A DNA stretch of 64,000 nt from Saccopteryx bilineata (Eukaryota; Chordata; Mammalia; Chiroptera; Emballonuridae). A model generated the notes under the pieces. The model did not search any database. It was not told where the DNA came from and was given only the letters and a program-made list of their open reading frames with translations. Below, one piece after another: positions 12,816 through 24,671 of the stretch (position 1 is its first letter; every line of letters starts with the position of its first letter). Both the position numbers and the translations under genes were made by a program. The DNA lies in assembly GCF_036850765.1 (NCBI RefSeq), contig NC_089501.1, positions 16,592,997-16,656,996 on the forward strand. Reading direction: 5' to 3'.

Positions 12816-14563
12816 ATAATTCTTTAAGACATATAAATGATAATATCAAAACTTTTTTTTTTTACTCCTTTGTGCTTTCCAAAACAAAACTTTGATATAC
12901 TATTTACTATATTTATCATTTTGCTTACACCTACAAATCTGGAATTGTGCGTTTTGTACATTAGTGACAAAGATCCCATATGGTCAATATTTTAACCCTT
13001 CCATTAGTGGTTTTATATCCCATCGCCATAAAGAGTTTCCAGAGAATGCAGAGTTGCCTATGTAATACAATTGTAAGCTGGAGCACAAATGAACATAAAC
13101 ACATTTAGACTTTATCATATGAATATTTAGTGATACATTAATTCCGTAAACCACTCACTCCTCTAGTTGCAGCTCTGTAAAAGATGAAAATGGCAGACAA
13201 TATTTTCTAAAGACCTTTGGCCCTGCCATACATATTTTCCTAAAACAAATAGCAAAGTGATGATATTAAGGCAGCGTGTTTATATTTAATAAGAAACAAA
13301 AGGTCCATTGTAAGGAATAAACCCATGGATTTTTCTACTTTAATTACTATCCATGAGTGGAATTTTTCCAAAAGGGAAAATGATTAATCATGGTTTATAT
13401 GTAACTGAGAAGAAACAATGAAAGTTGTCAAGTATATATATTGGAACAGTTCTTAACGGTGGCTATTTTGGGAGTATTCTCATTATGTAAAACAATGTAA
13501 ATACAGTGGTTGCTCTGTGGAAGCATCTAAATTCTAGAGAGATCAGAATTATACATATTGCCTTCCCTGCAGTTCATTTCAAGAGTAATTAATAAGCATC
13601 CACTATTTGCTAACCTCTAGAGAAGGCTTGAGAAAGCATGGAATGGAGATAGTAAGCAGAATCTAAGACATACTATTTTCTTCTATCCTCCACTTTTTCA
13701 TTTGTCAAATATAAGAAAACCTAAAATAGAGAAATATATTAAACATTGAATGTTAGTATGATATAAGTAGGAGGCAAATGATCATTAACTTCTGTTTTTC
13801 TCCTTGATTCTCTTTAGGTAAATTGTTCTTGAGATGAGAAACTTAATTAGATCTACCTAGTTCTGAAAATGAATGAAGCACATCATTGTGTTCATCTTTT
13901 GTCTGGTGCTATCTTCTCTTCAATATTCTTTGTCTTGGGAATGATATAATTTTATTTATTTTTTTCTGTCACTTTTATAATCCAGTCTTGTAGATAAATA
14001 TGAGCATCTTCTATTTCTCTTTCTAGTTTTGTCTTTCTCAGACTTTCCATGTGTCTTCACTAAATTAAAGGCAAAAGAAAGTCATCATGTATAGTAAATA
14101 AAGTTATGCATCAAAGAACATTTGACTGACAAAATAGTTTTTTGAGGTGTAACATGATACATGATACATCAGGTGACAAAGAGCTGAAGGCTGTCAGAGG
14201 CCAGTTTGTGAAGGATCTTACATGTTGTATTAAGAGCCATAAACTTAATAATGGAAAATAAAATAATTTAGTAATAGAAAGGCAATGAAGAGTTCTTAGC
14301 AGTCATAATTCTGTTTGGATTTAGAAATATAAAGGTAACATCTGTATCAAGAATAGGAGAGAATTGATAGAAGCCAAAAGACCATTCAGGAAAGTTGGCT
14401 ACAAAAACGGGGAAGGATGATGGAGACATGAACAGCAGTGGTAGTGAAAGTAAAGGAAAAACAGAAATGATTGATATGTGAATTATAGAACTGAAATATT
14501 TTTAATACATGAAAATATTCATGGAAATTGGTAATTGATTACATATAATAGATGAATGGAGAT
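12816..14563. other. No gene recognised; pre-insertion flank of the intact L1
   Basis: About 1.75 kb of AT-rich DNA. No coding or repeat signature was assigned. It ends at the L1 target-site duplication. Confidence 0.4.
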
Positions 14564-14578
14564 AAAATTAAAGATTAG
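14564..14578. repeat. Target-site duplication, left copy (full-length L1)
   Basis: AAAATTAAAGATTAG here is repeated exactly at 22380-22394 after the A tail. The 15-bp length is typical of L1 target-primed reverse transcription. Confidence 0.93.
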
Positions 14579-16953
14579 AGTGACGTCACAGAAATGGCGC
14601 CGTGAGAAGCGCGTCCGACAGCTCTCCCCTAAATCACAACAAATTTATCAACTAGAAACAGAAAAATTTATCCTCGGAGCATTCCGGAGTTCCACACAAA
14701 CTGATAGCGAAAGGACTGTTATCACTTGAATCTGAGAGACGAGGGTGTGGAGGAAGCTACCGCAGCGACGCTCATTCAAGCCGCCAGGGAGTGCGCCCGC
14801 GGTGAGTCAGCCCATATACTTGGGATCCGCAAGCCGCCGCGAGCGGCCGACCGCGAGCCGCCGCGAGCCCCCGCGAGCCGCCGCGAACCGCCACCGCGAG
14901 CGGCCGCCACGAGCCGCGGCGCGCGCGCCCGGTCCGGTTGAGCACTGCTGACGTTCCCAGCGGCCCGCACACTGCGAGTGGGGGTCGCCGGCCACCGGTG
15001 CCCTGAGCGCCCCATTCGCGCGCGTGCCTTGGGCATTCCACGGGCCCAGGGCGCCCTACTGGCCCGCACACCCAGGGGGCTCCATTATCCTGCGCCTGGT
15101 GCGGTCCAGCCGCCAGCGGCGGGGCGAGCGGGAGAGGCTTGGGAGATTCTCTCCGTGGGCGGGGCACCTCACCCAGCCATTCAAGCTAACAATCAAGCGT
15201 TGGGGGAGGGGCGCGCGCAGGCAGCCTAAAATACCTTCGGAAACACAGCTGCGACCCAATCACTGAAATTAGCTTAACCCATAAAATCTGCGCACCCTCG
15301 GTTCTAATTGATAAGATCTCTCTCAGTTCAGCGATCCAAGACAAGAGGCGTGATATTTTTTAGTGCCTCTCGCTAAAGGGGCGGGGGCAACTTCTGATTG
15401 ATAGAGCCTCCATATTCAGGGATAAACGCTAACAAGAAGGACTTGGCAGATAATAAGGTCTATACTACACTAGTCGTAAGCAGAAACTAGTGCCTCTTCT
15501 TCCCTGCAAAAACAGGCTACAAAGTGTGGAAAGCCTGGGTTGAGAGGTCCAACTAAATGATAGGCGCTGAACAGTCACCTTGACAACAATTGACTCCCAC
15601 CCCCGCCTGATTACACTGGAGGCCCTGACTCTCAGAGCCTTTCCCAAAGCCCTGCACTGAGTGGGGATAGAGTGGGGATTTCCCAGCTCTTTGAGCCTCT
15701 TACTCCCCAGGCAGAAGCAGTTGCAGCGTTATAGCTGGATCACCAGGCTGCTAATTCAGAAAGGGGGGACTAGGAGAGAGAATCCAGGAAAGCAAACTCT
15801 CTCATCGTTGGACCCTGCAAACGCCAACAAGCCTTTACTTCCAGCAAGACTAAAGCCAATTATATGACATTGCCATAGAATCCCATCAACTGCAAATCCC
15901 TACCTAAGAGTGACACAGGGGCAGAGCCTGGGGTACAGAGTCACCGACCAGGAAGAGGGAGAGAAAAGAAAAAGGAAGAAGTTAACCTCTCAAAATCAAG
16001 AAAAACCCACAGACTTTACAACTTGATCCACTAATTTTTTGTTGTTGTTGTTGTTGTTTGTTTCTTCTATCTTTTTGCCTTTATTTCCTCCACCTCGGTC
16101 CTTCTATTCTCTGCCCATCTTATGCTTCCCTTTTCTTGAACTACACTACCCATGAGTGTTGCATTTTATTTTTCTTCTTCATCCTCACCCTCCTTTAAGG
16201 TTATACTCCAAAACATTTAACTCTCACTCTCTCCTCTTTTTTTTTTTTTTTTGTCTTGCTTTATTTTGTTTTTTTCTCCTCCTATTTTATTTCTTCCTTC
16301 GTTTTTCTCTTTTTCTTATTTTTTCCTTTCTATTCGTTTTTTCTTTTCTCATTTTACTTTCCTCCCATATAATCCTCAATCACGAACAAATTAGTTAATT
16401 TGGGACTCAAGGCTTTTTTTTGGCTTTATTTCTCTTTTTTGCTTTTGTTTTTATTTTTTTTTCTCTTGTTTGTTTATTTTTGTGGCACTTTGGGTCCTCC
16501 CAACCCAAGGTCTCCATTGTATTTAGTCTTCGCTCCACTTAATACAACAGATTTTTACTTATTATTTTTATTTTTTCTTCTTTATTATTCTTTTTTGGTC
16601 CTTTTTTCTGATTCCCTCTTATCCCTCTCATTATATCTCTTAGTTGACCATCACTTACAAGCAAATCATCTTATGCTTGTCTAAGATTTTCTTCCTTTTT
16701 TTTTTTTTTTTTTTTTTGCATTTAGTAGGTCCCTACTCCCTTTTTTGCCCCTTGAACTCTTCACCCCAAATCAGGCCCTCCATTATAGGCACGATATTTC
16801 CCTGAGGAGGGGAGAGGAGGGAAAGAGAAGAGAGAAAAAAGGGGGAAATAATAAATTATTACTGTTTTTTTTTGTGGGGTGTTTTACCCTTTTTTTTTTT
16901 TCTTTTTACTCTTTATTAATTCTAATTAGTGCTATCAATAAGACCACCCTCAG
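14579..16953 (+). promoter_or_regulatory. L1 5' UTR with internal promoter, CRE and YY1-like sites
   Basis: The first bases carry a perfect cAMP-response palindrome TGACGTCA (14581-14588), then AAATGGCGCC (14592-14601), which contains the ATGGC core bound by YY1. A YY1 site near position +13 fixes the start site in human L1, so by analogy these sites probably direct initiation here. A CpG-dense segment follows at about 14770-15220, a likely methylation target. The stretch 16025-16930 is strongly T/pyrimidine-rich. Promoter activity itself is inferred. Confidence 0.75.
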
Positions 16954-17973
16954 ATGCCAATAAGAAAGAGGAAATCGAATATTATGGATACAAAAGAAAG
17001 AGAGGTAACACAAATAGATGTGGAAAAATCTATGGAGAAAAGACTTAACATATTGGAAGCCTTGGAGCTAAATGACAGAGAATTTAAACTAGAAATCTTA
17101 AAAATACTCAGAGATATACAAGAAAACACAGAAAGGCAATATAGGGAGATCAGAAAACAACTCAATCAACACAAAGAATATATTACCAAGGAAATTGAAA
17201 CTATAAAAACAAATCAAACAGAAATGAAAAACTCAATTCACGAGCTGAAAAACGAGGTAACAAGCTTAGCTAACAGAACAGCCCAGATTGAAGATAGGAT
17301 TAGTGAAATAGAAGACAAACAACTTGAGGCACAACAGAGAGAAGAAGAAAGAGACTCAAAAATAATAAAAAATGAGAAAGCCCTACAGGAATTGTCTGAC
17401 TCCATCAGAAAGAATAACATAAGAATAATAGGTATATCAGAGGGAGAAGAGAAAGAAAATGGAATGGAGAATATACTCAAACAAATAATAGACGAGAACT
17501 TCCCAAGCCTGTGGAAGGAACTAAAGCCTCAAATTCAAGAAGCAAACAGAACACCAAGTTTTCTTAACCCCAACAAACCCACTCCAAGGCACATCATAAT
17601 AAAGATGACACAAACCAATGACAAAGAAAAAATTCTCAAGGCAGCCAGGGAAAAGAAGAGTACAACATATAAAGGAAGGCCTATTAGATTATCATCAGAT
17701 TTCTCAGCAGAAACTCTACAAGCTAGAAGAAAGTGGACCCCAATATTTAAAGCCCTGAAAGAGAGGAACTTTCAGCCAAGAATACTATACCCATCAAAGC
17801 TATCCTTCAAGTATGAAGGAGATATAAAAACATTCACAAATACAGAAAAGATGAGAGAATTTATCAACAGAAAGCCCCCACTCCAGGAAATACTAAGGGG
17901 GGGTTTTCCAACCAGATTCAAAGAACAAAAGAAAACAACACCACAAGTAACAGCTCCACCAAGAACACAATAA
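16954..17973 (+). CDS. L1 ORF1p, RNA-binding retrotransposition chaperone (339 aa)
   Basis: ORF1p coats L1 RNA as a trimer in cytoplasmic ribonucleoprotein particles and acts as a nucleic-acid chaperone. The length of 339 aa compares with 338 in human L1. Residues from about 10 to 150 are rich in E, K, L, I and N with heptad spacing, as expected for the trimerising coiled coil. The RRM begins around residue 154 (NNIRIIGISEGEE). The C-terminal domain contains ETLQARRKW and NFQPRI (about 272-277), conserved in mammalian L1s and including an RNA-binding arginine. A Q/T/P-rich tail follows. I chose the first ATG after the T-rich 5' UTR because the frame is continuous from there. A downstream ATG at residue 11 is a possible alternative start. 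No frameshift or stop interrupts it. Confidence 0.96.
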   Translation: MPIRKRKSNIMDTKEREVTQIDVEKSMEKRLNILEALELNDREFKLEILKILRDIQENTERQYREIRKQLNQHKEYITKEIETIKTNQTEMKNSIHELKNEVTSLANRTAQIEDRISEIEDKQLEAQQREEERDSKIIKNEKALQELSDSIRKNNIRIIGISEGEEKENGMENILKQIIDENFPSLWKELKPQIQEANRTPSFLNPNKPTPRHIIIKMTQTNDKEKILKAAREKKSTTYKGRPIRLSSDFSAETLQARRKWTPIFKALKERNFQPRILYPSKLSFKYEGDIKTFTNTEKMREFINRKPPLQEILRGGFPTRFKEQKKTTPQVTAPPRTQ

Positions 17974-18275
17974 AACCAAACTTAAACTGTGACAACAAAG
18001 GAAAAAAAGGGGGGAGAGGATGGAGATTAACAGTAGCAAAGGATGATGAAGTGCAGAAATACTTATAAGATAGGGTACTACAATGAATATGGTAGGTACC
18101 CTTTTCATTACTTAATGGTAACCACCCTTAAAAAAACCACCACAAAAACACTTGACTTAAAAAAGGTAGCAACAGAGGAAAGAAGTATGGAACACAAACA
18201 AACAAAAACAAATGATAGAAAAACAAAAGAGAAGAATCAAACTAGATACAAAACTAACAGAAAGCAATTTATAAA
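17974..18275 (+). other. L1 inter-ORF region with bridging small ORF
   Basis: A 302-nt A-rich spacer separates ORF1 from ORF2, longer than the 63 nt of human L1. It carries an 80-codon open frame beginning at 18043. That frame ends in a TAG at 18283-18285, eight to ten bases past the first base of the ORF2 start codon, in a different frame. The geometry would suit termination-reinitiation. The peptide is lysine- and threonine-rich and matches nothing I know. Confidence 0.6.
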
Positions 18276-21200
18276 ATGGCAGTAGGGAACCCACAAGTGT
18301 CAATAATTACACTAAATGTAAATGGATTAAACTTACCAATAAAAAGACACAGAGTAGCAGAATGGATTAAAAAAGAAAATCCAACTATATGCTGCCTACA
18401 AGAAACACATCTAAGCAACAAGGATAAAAACAAATTCAAAGTGAAAGGCTGGAAAACAATACTCCAAGCAAACAACACCCAAAAAAAAGCAGGCGTAGCA
18501 ATACTCATATCTAATAATGCTGACTACAAGACAGAAAAAGTACTCAGAGACAAAAATGGTCATTTCATAATAATTAAGGGGAAGTTGAATCAAGAAGACA
18601 TAACAATCCTTAATATATATGCACCAAACCAAGGAGCACCAAAATATATAAGACAGCTACTTATTGACCTTAAAACAAAAACTAACAAAAATACAATCAT
18701 ACTTGGAGACCTCAATACACCGCTGACGGCTCTAGATCGGTCATCCAAACAGAGAATCAATAAAGATATAGTGGCCTTAAACGAAATACTAGAACACCTG
18801 GATATGATAGACATCTACAGGACACTTCATCCCAAAGCGACAGAGTATACATTTTTCTCTAGTGTACATGGAACATTCTCAAGAATTGACCATATGTTGG
18901 GCCACAAAGACAATATCAGCAAATTTAGAAAAATTGAAATTGTACCAAGCATATTTTCTGATCATAAAGCCTTGAAACTAGAATTCAACTGCAAAAAAGA
19001 GGGGGAAAAACCCACAAAAATGTGGAAACTAAACAACATACTTCTAAAAAATGAATGGGTCAAAGAAGAAATAAGTGCAGAAATCAAAAGATATATACAG
19101 ACAAATGAAAATGAAAATACGACATATCAGAATCTCTGGGATGCAGCAAAAGCAGTAATAAGAGGAAAGTTCATATCACTTCAGGCCTATATGAACAAAC
19201 AAGAGAGAGCCGAAGTAAACCACTTAACTTCACACCTTAAGGAACTAGAAAAAGAAGAACAAAGACAACCCAAAACCAGCCGAAGAAAGGAGATAATAAA
19301 AATCAGAGCAGAAATAAATGAAATAGAGAACAGAAAAACTATAGAAAAAATCAATAAAACAAGGAGCTGGTTCTTTGAAAAGATCAACAAAATTGACAAA
19401 CCCTTGGCAAGACTCACCAAGGAAAAAAGACACAGGACTCAAATAAATAAAATCCAAAATGAAAGAGGAGAGATCACCACAGACATCATAGAAATACAAA
19501 GAATTATTGTAGAATACTATGAAAAATTATATGCCACCAAATACAACAATCTAGAAGAAATGGATAAATTCCTAGAACAATACAACCTTCCTAGACTGAG
19601 TCATGAAGAAGCAGAAAGCCTAAACAGACCAATCAGCAGGGAGGAAATAGAAAAAACTATTAAAAATCTCCCCAAAAATAAAAGTCCAGGCCCAGACGGT
19701 TATACTAGTGAATTCTATCAAACATTCAAAGAAGACTTGGTTCCTATTCTACTCAAAGTCTTCCAAAAAATTGAAGAAGAAGCAATACTTCCAAACACAT
19801 TTTATGAGGCCAACATAACCCTCATACCAAAACCTGGCAAGGATGGCACAAAGAAAGAAAACTACAGACCAATATCTCTAATGAATACAGATGCTAAAAT
19901 ACTAAACAAAATACTGGCAAACCGAATACAACAACATATTAAAAAAATAATACATCATGATCAAGTGGGATTCATCCCAGAATCTCAAGGATGGTTCAGC
20001 ATACGCAAAACGGTTAACGTAATACACCATATCAACAAAACAAAGAACAAAAACCACATGATCTTATCAATAGATGCAGAAAAGGCTTTTGATAAAATAC
20101 AACACAATTTTATGTTTAAGACTCTCAACAAAATGGGTATAGAAGGAAAATATCTCAACATGATAAAGGCCATATATGATAAACCATCAGCCAACATCCT
20201 ATTAAACGGCATAAAACTGAGGACTTTCTACCTTAAATCAGGAACAAGACAGGGTTGTCCACTCTCTCCACTCTTATTCAACGTGGTGCTAGAAGTTCTG
20301 GCCAGAGCAATCAGACAAGACAAAGAAATAAAAGGCATCCATATCGGAAAAGAAGAAGTAAAGCTATCATTTTTTGCTGATGATATGATCCTATACGTCG
20401 AAAACCCGAAGGACTCCACAGAAAGATTATTAGAAACAATAAACCAATACAGTAAGGTCGCAGGATACAAAATTAACATACAAAAGTCCATAGCCTTTCT
20501 ATATGCCAACAATGAAATATTAGAAAACGAACTCAAAAAAATAATCCCCTTCGCGATTGCAACAAAAAAAATAAAATACCTAGGAATAAACATAACAAAG
20601 AACGTAAAGGACCTATATAATGAAAATTACAAAGCATTGTTAAGGGAAATCGAAAAAGATACAATGAGATGGAAAAATATTCCTTGTTCTTGGATAGGAA
20701 GAATAAATATAATCAAAATGGCCATATTACCCAAAGCAATATACAAATTTAATGCAATTCCCATCAAAATCCCTATGAGATTTTTTAAAGAAATGGAACA
20801 AAAAATCATCAGATTTATATGGAACTATAAAAAACCCCGAATAGCCAAAACAATCCTAAGGAAAAAGAATGAAGCTGGGGGCATTACAATACCTGACTTT
20901 AAACTATATTATAGGGCCACGATAATCAAAACAGCATGGTATTGGCAGAAAAATAGACACTCAGACCAATGGAACAGAATAGAAAGCCCAGAAATAAAAC
21001 CACATATATATGGTCAAATAATCTTTGATAAAGGGGCCAACAACACACAATGGAGAAAAGAAAGCTTCTTCAACAAATGGTGTTGGGAAAACTGGAAAGC
21101 CACATGCAAAAGAATGAAACTCGACTACAGCCTGTCCCCGTGTACTAAAATTAATTCAAAATGGATCAAAGACCTAAATATAAGACCTGAAACAATAAAG

Positions 21201-22103
21201 TACATAGAAGAAGACATAGGTACTAAAATCATGGACCTGGGTTTTAAAGAACATTTTATGAACTTGACTCCAATGGCAAGAGAAGTGAAGGCAAAGATAA
21301 ATGAATGGGACTACATCAGAATTAAAAGTTTTTGTTCAGCAAGAGAAACTGATATCAAAATAAACAGACAGCCAACTATATGGGAACTGATATTTTCAAA
21401 CGACAGCTCAGATAAGGGCCTAATATCCAAAATTTACAAAGAACTCATAAAACTCAACAACAAGCAAACAAGCAATCCAATAAAAAAATGGGAAGAGGAC
21501 ATGAACAGACACTTCTCCCAGGAAGAGATACAAATGGCCAACAGATATATGAAAAGATGCTCAGCTTCATTAGTTATTAGAGAAATGCAAATCAAAACTA
21601 CAATGAGATACCACCTCACTCCTGTTAGATTAGCTATTATCAACAAGAAGGGTAATAGCAAATGTTGGAGAGGCTGTGGAGAAAAAGGAACCCTCATTCA
21701 CTGTTGGTGGGACTGTAAAGTAGTACAACCATTATGGAGGAAAGTATGGTGGTTCCTCAAAAAACTGCAAATAGAACTACCTTATGACCCAGCAATCCCT
21801 CTACTGGGTATATACCCCAAAACCTCAGAAACATTGATACGTGAAGACACATGTAGCCCCATGTTCATTGCAGCACTGTTCACAGTGGCCAAGACATGGA
21901 AACAACCAAAAAGCCCTTCAATAGAAGACTGGATAAAGAAGATGTGGCACATATACACTATGGAATACTACTCAGCCATAAGAAATGATGACATCAGATC
22001 ATTTACAGCAAAATGGTGGGATCTTGATAACATTATAAGGAGTGAAATAAGCAAATCAGAAAAAAACAAGAACTACATGATTCCATACATTGGTGGAACA
22101 TAA
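18276..22103 (+). CDS. L1 ORF2p, endonuclease-reverse transcriptase (1275 aa)
   Basis: ORF2p nicks target DNA and reverse-transcribes L1 RNA from the nick. The length of 1275 aa equals human ORF2p. The endonuclease domain (about 1-239) keeps N14, E43 (QETH), D145 and N147 (GDLN), D205 and H230 (SDH). The reverse transcriptase domain keeps the FADD box with D702 and D703. The C-terminal CCHC knuckle is intact with C1130, C1134, H1142 and C1147. These numbers coincide with the human catalytic positions, so there are no net indels before them. The start ATG has A at -3 and G at +4. No stop or frameshift is present, so the protein is predicted functional. Translation from a bicistronic RNA is known for the family. 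Confidence 0.97.
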   Translation: MAVGNPQVSIITLNVNGLNLPIKRHRVAEWIKKENPTICCLQETHLSNKDKNKFKVKGWKTILQANNTQKKAGVAILISNNADYKTEKVLRDKNGHFIIIKGKLNQEDITILNIYAPNQGAPKYIRQLLIDLKTKTNKNTIILGDLNTPLTALDRSSKQRINKDIVALNEILEHLDMIDIYRTLHPKATEYTFFSSVHGTFSRIDHMLGHKDNISKFRKIEIVPSIFSDHKALKLEFNCKKEGEKPTKMWKLNNILLKNEWVKEEISAEIKRYIQTNENENTTYQNLWDAAKAVIRGKFISLQAYMNKQERAEVNHLTSHLKELEKEEQRQPKTSRRKEIIKIRAEINEIENRKTIEKINKTRSWFFEKINKIDKPLARLTKEKRHRTQINKIQNERGEITTDIIEIQRIIVEYYEKLYATKYNNLEEMDKFLEQYNLPRLSHEEAESLNRPISREEIEKTIKNLPKNKSPGPDGYTSEFYQTFKEDLVPILLKVFQKIEEEAILPNTFYEANITLIPKPGKDGTKKENYRPISLMNTDAKILNKILANRIQQHIKKIIHHDQVGFIPESQGWFSIRKTVNVIHHINKTKNKNHMILSIDAEKAFDKIQHNFMFKTLNKMGIEGKYLNMIKAIYDKPSANILLNGIKLRTFYLKSGTRQGCPLSPLLFNVVLEVLARAIRQDKEIKGIHIGKEEVKLSFFADDMILYVENPKDSTERLLETINQYSKVAGYKINIQKSIAFLYANNEILENELKKIIPFAIATKKIKYLGINITKNVKDLYNENYKALLREIEKDTMRWKNIPCSWIGRINIIKMAILPKAIYKFNAIPIKIPMRFFKEMEQKIIRFIWNYKKPRIAKTILRKKNEAGGITIPDFKLYYRATIIKTAWYWQKNRHSDQWNRIESPEIKPHIYGQIIFDKGANNTQWRKESFFNKWCWENWKATCKRMKLDYSLSPCTKINSKWIKDLNIRPETIKYIEEDIGTKIMDLGFKEHFMNLTPMAREVKAKINEWDYIRIKSFCSARETDIKINRQPTIWELIFSNDSSDKGLISKIYKELIKLNNKQTSNPIKKWEEDMNRHFSQEEIQMANRYMKRCSASLVIREMQIKTTMRYHLTPVRLAIINKKGNSKCWRGCGEKGTLIHCWWDCKVVQPLWRKVWWFLKKLQIELPYDPAIPLLGIYPKTSETLIREDTCSPMFIAALFTVAKTWKQPKSPSIEDWIKKMWHIYTMEYYSAIRNDDIRSFTAKWWDLDNIIRSEISKSEKNKNYMIPYIGGT

Positions 22104-22379
22104 AAATGAGACTAAGAGACATGGACAAGAGTGTGGTGGTTACCAAGGGTGGGGGGGGAGGGAGGACATGGGAGGGAGGGAGGGAGAGAGTTAGGGGGAG
22201 GGGGAGGGGCACAGAGAACTAGATAGAGGGTGACGGAGGACAATCTGACTTTGGGCGAGGGGTTTGCAACATAATTTAATGACAAAATAACCTAGACATG
22301 TTTTCTTTGAATATATGTACCCTGATTTATTAATGTCATCCCATTACCATTAATAAAAATTTATTAAAAATTGAAAAAA
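22104..22379 (+). other. L1 3' UTR with G-rich tract and poly(A) signal
   Basis: The tract at about 22148-22210 is almost pure G/A on the plus strand, with repeated GGGAGG and runs of four or more G. This resembles the G-quadruplex-prone tract in other mammalian L1 3' UTRs. AATAAA lies at 22352-22357, followed by a short A-rich tail that merges with the target duplication. The truncated L1 at 51065-52678 has the same layout. Confidence 0.8.
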
Positions 22380-22394
22380 AAAATTAAAGATTAG
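22380..22394. repeat. Target-site duplication, right copy (full-length L1)
   Basis: AAAATTAAAGATTAG, identical to the left copy at 14564-14578. The A-tail merges into its first bases, so the duplication could be a few bases longer or shorter. Confidence 0.93.
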
Positions 22395-22395
22395 T

Positions 22396-22450
22396 TTAAA
22401 CTGAAGTTCTGCAAACTTTTCTGTAAAGAGCCATAGTTTGCAATGCCTGG
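22396..22450. mobile_element. Possible fragment of an old hAT (Charlie-group) MITE
   Basis: GCAAACTTTTCTGTAAAGAG resembles the end region of old mammalian hAT MITEs that read like GGCAAACTTTTTCTGTAAAG. Only about 50 bp is recognisable, next to the L1 insertion point. Confidence 0.35.
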
Positions 22451-22906
22451 TTTAAACAACAGCATGAATGAAGGTGACATTTTCTGCTTTTCTCTAGCAG
22501 TTTTATGCCTTCGTGTTTTATGTTAAAAGTAAACTCAAAGCTATTAAAAAGTGCATGTCATTTTAAGCAATTGCAGGAAGAATTTTTTTGACAAATGGGA
22601 AAGAATAAAAAAAACAATACAGTGGTGCCTTGAGATACGAGCAGACCAACATACGAATTTTTTAAGATACAAGCTGCGATTCGGTCTGCAGTTTTGTTTG
22701 AGATCCCAGTGAAATTCTAAGATATGAGTTGTGATTCAGGAATCTGCCGCTAGTTGGCAGGTTGGCGCACGGGTCCAATATTGGCAGCACAACACCAGCA
22801 TCTTGTTCTTCCTCACGTGTTACCCGCAAATCAAGTCAAATCTCATGCGCTGTACTCGTTCTTGCATCATTTTTGCATTTTTTACTAACTTTTTTTGTGT
22901 GCTATC

Positions 22907-24629
22907 ATGGGGCCGAAGAGAGTGAGTGTAAAGAACAATAGTGAGAAGAAGAAGAGAATGATGTCGATGGAAGTAAAGCAAGAAATCATAGAAAAACATG
23001 AGCGTGGTGTACGAGTGATTGGACTGGCAAGGCTGTATGACCACAATACATCTACAATTTGTACCATCCTTAAACAAAAGGATGTCATCAAAAATGCAAA
23101 TCCAGTGAAAGGAACTAAAATTCTGTCCCAATTAAGGACAAATATCCATGAAGAAATGGAGCAGCTTCTGCTGGTGTGGGTGAAAGAGAAAGAGCTGGCA
23201 AGAGATACAGTGACAGAGACTGTAATATGCAAAAAGGCACATATTATTTACAGCTGCTTGAAGAAGAAAGAACAGTCAACCTCAAAAGAGGCAGCAGAAG
23301 ATACATTTAAGACAAGCCATGGCTGATTTGAAAATTTCAAGAACAGATCTGGCATCCACTCAGTGGTAAGGTATGGTGAAGCTGCGAGTGCTGATGTTAA
23401 GGCAGCTGAGGAGTACATCACACATCTTGCTGCACTTATTGCAAAGGAAGGCTACATCCCCAAACAAGTGTTCAACTGTGACGAAACAGGATTGTTTTGG
23501 AAAAAAATGCCCCGGAGGACTTTCATCATCGCAGAGAAGAAGCTGCCAGTCCATAAACCCATGAAGGACCATCTGACCCTTGCATTGTGTGCAAATGCTA
23601 GCGGTGACTATAAAGTAAAGCCACTGCTAGTGTATCATTCTGAAAATCCTCGAGTCTTTAAGATTCACAAGATTCTTAAAGAAAAACTGCAGGTTATGTG
23701 GAGCACCAATGCTAGGGCATGGGTTATACGGCAGTTTTTTATTGAATGGGTAAATCTCGTCTTTGGCCCTGCAGTGAAGCAATATATTTAAGAAAATAAA
23801 CTCCCGATGAAAGCATTACTAATCCTTGAAAATGCTCCAGCCAACCTACTTGGTCTTTAAGATGACATTCTCGAGTTTAAATTCATGAAAGCCTCTACCT
23901 CCCACCCAACATGACTTGAATCTTACAACCTATGGATCAGCAGGTCATTTTCAACTTTAAAAAGCTTTACACAAAGCACTTGTTCTGCCTCTGCTTTGAG
24001 GTGACTGAGAATACAAATCTAACCCTTCGAGAGTTTTGGAAAGATCACTACAACATCGTGATATGTTTACGCACTATTGACTTGGCATGGCAAGAGGTTA
24101 CAAGAAGAACCTTGAACTCGGCATGGAAAAAGTTATGGCCTGATGTTGTTGCAGACAGGGACTTTGAAGGATCTGAACCAGAGGTAGAAGCATTAGAGAA
24201 GATTGTGTCCCTTGGAAAGTCAATGGGTCTGGAGGTAGATGATGGTGACGTAAACAAGCTCGTCAAGGAACATGAGGAGGAACTCTCAACTGAGTAGTTG
24301 AAGGAGCTACAGGTGATGCAACATATGAAACTTCTGCAAGAGATTAGTAGTGAGGAGGAGGTAGAGTTGGAGGAAGTGATTTCTACAAGTGAAATTAAAG
24401 ACATGCTGGCAATGTGGGAGAAGCTTTCAAGTTTCATTGAAAAGAAACACCCAGAAAAAGTTTCAACTGGTCATCTTCAGCACTTTTTAATGACACTTGT
24501 TTGTCACATTTCCGTAACATTTTAAAAGGCAGGCAAAAGCAAATATCTTTGGATAGATTTTTATTCAAAAGTCCTGCAAGTGGAAGTGCCAAAAGTGCAG
24601 CCAAAAAGGCAAAAACAGGTGATGATTAA
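22907..24629 (+). pseudogene. Tigger transposase pseudogene (CENP-B/TIGD-like)
   Basis: Reading from ATG at 22907 (MGPKRVSV), the remnant has the expected order: a CENP-B-type helix-turn-helix (EIIEKHERGVRVIGLARLYD), a second DNA-binding Tc5-like segment, then a DDE nuclease core. The first catalytic Asp is kept in the FNCDETGLFWKKMP motif near 23476. The second motif reads LILENAPA, with Glu where Asp is expected. The C-terminus ends SAAKKAKTGDD at a TAA ending at 24629. At least three disruptions break it: a stop near 23325, loss of frame around 23790-23930 and a TAG at 24295-24297. It resembles TIGD-type domesticated relatives, but there is no sign of preservation as a gene. Confidence 0.9.
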
Positions 24630-24671
24630 ATGAAAAATATGTAATGTTAAGTTTAGGTTAAGTTTAAAGTT

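Larger units (their letters stand above)
14579..22379 (+). mobile_element. Full-length, apparently intact L1 (LINE-1) retrotransposon, 7.8 kb
   Basis: Complete L1 with a 2.37-kb 5' UTR, ORF1 (16954-17973), a 302-nt inter-ORF spacer, ORF2 (18276-22103), a 3' UTR with a G-rich tract, AATAAA at 22352-22357 and a short A tail. It is flanked by a perfect 15-bp target duplication. Both ORFs are uninterrupted and carry the key residues listed in their entries. The left end begins two bases before TGACGTCA, so there is no sign of 5' truncation. Integrity of both ORFs plus perfect flanking repeats imply a recent insertion that may still be competent. Competence is inference. Confidence 0.97.

Noticed and set aside
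16156..16684. Two Phe/Leu-rich frames of 80 and 94 codons that look like membrane peptides
   Set aside because: They come from the T-rich part of the L1 5' UTR and have only simple composition.
18276..22103. Many antisense frames opposite ORF2
   Set aside because: They are shadows of the ORF2 coding sequence and have no independent features.
22907..24629. Domesticated Tigger-derived host gene
   Set aside because: Several stops and frame losses, plus intact transposon ends around it, show a dead transposon and not a conserved gene.
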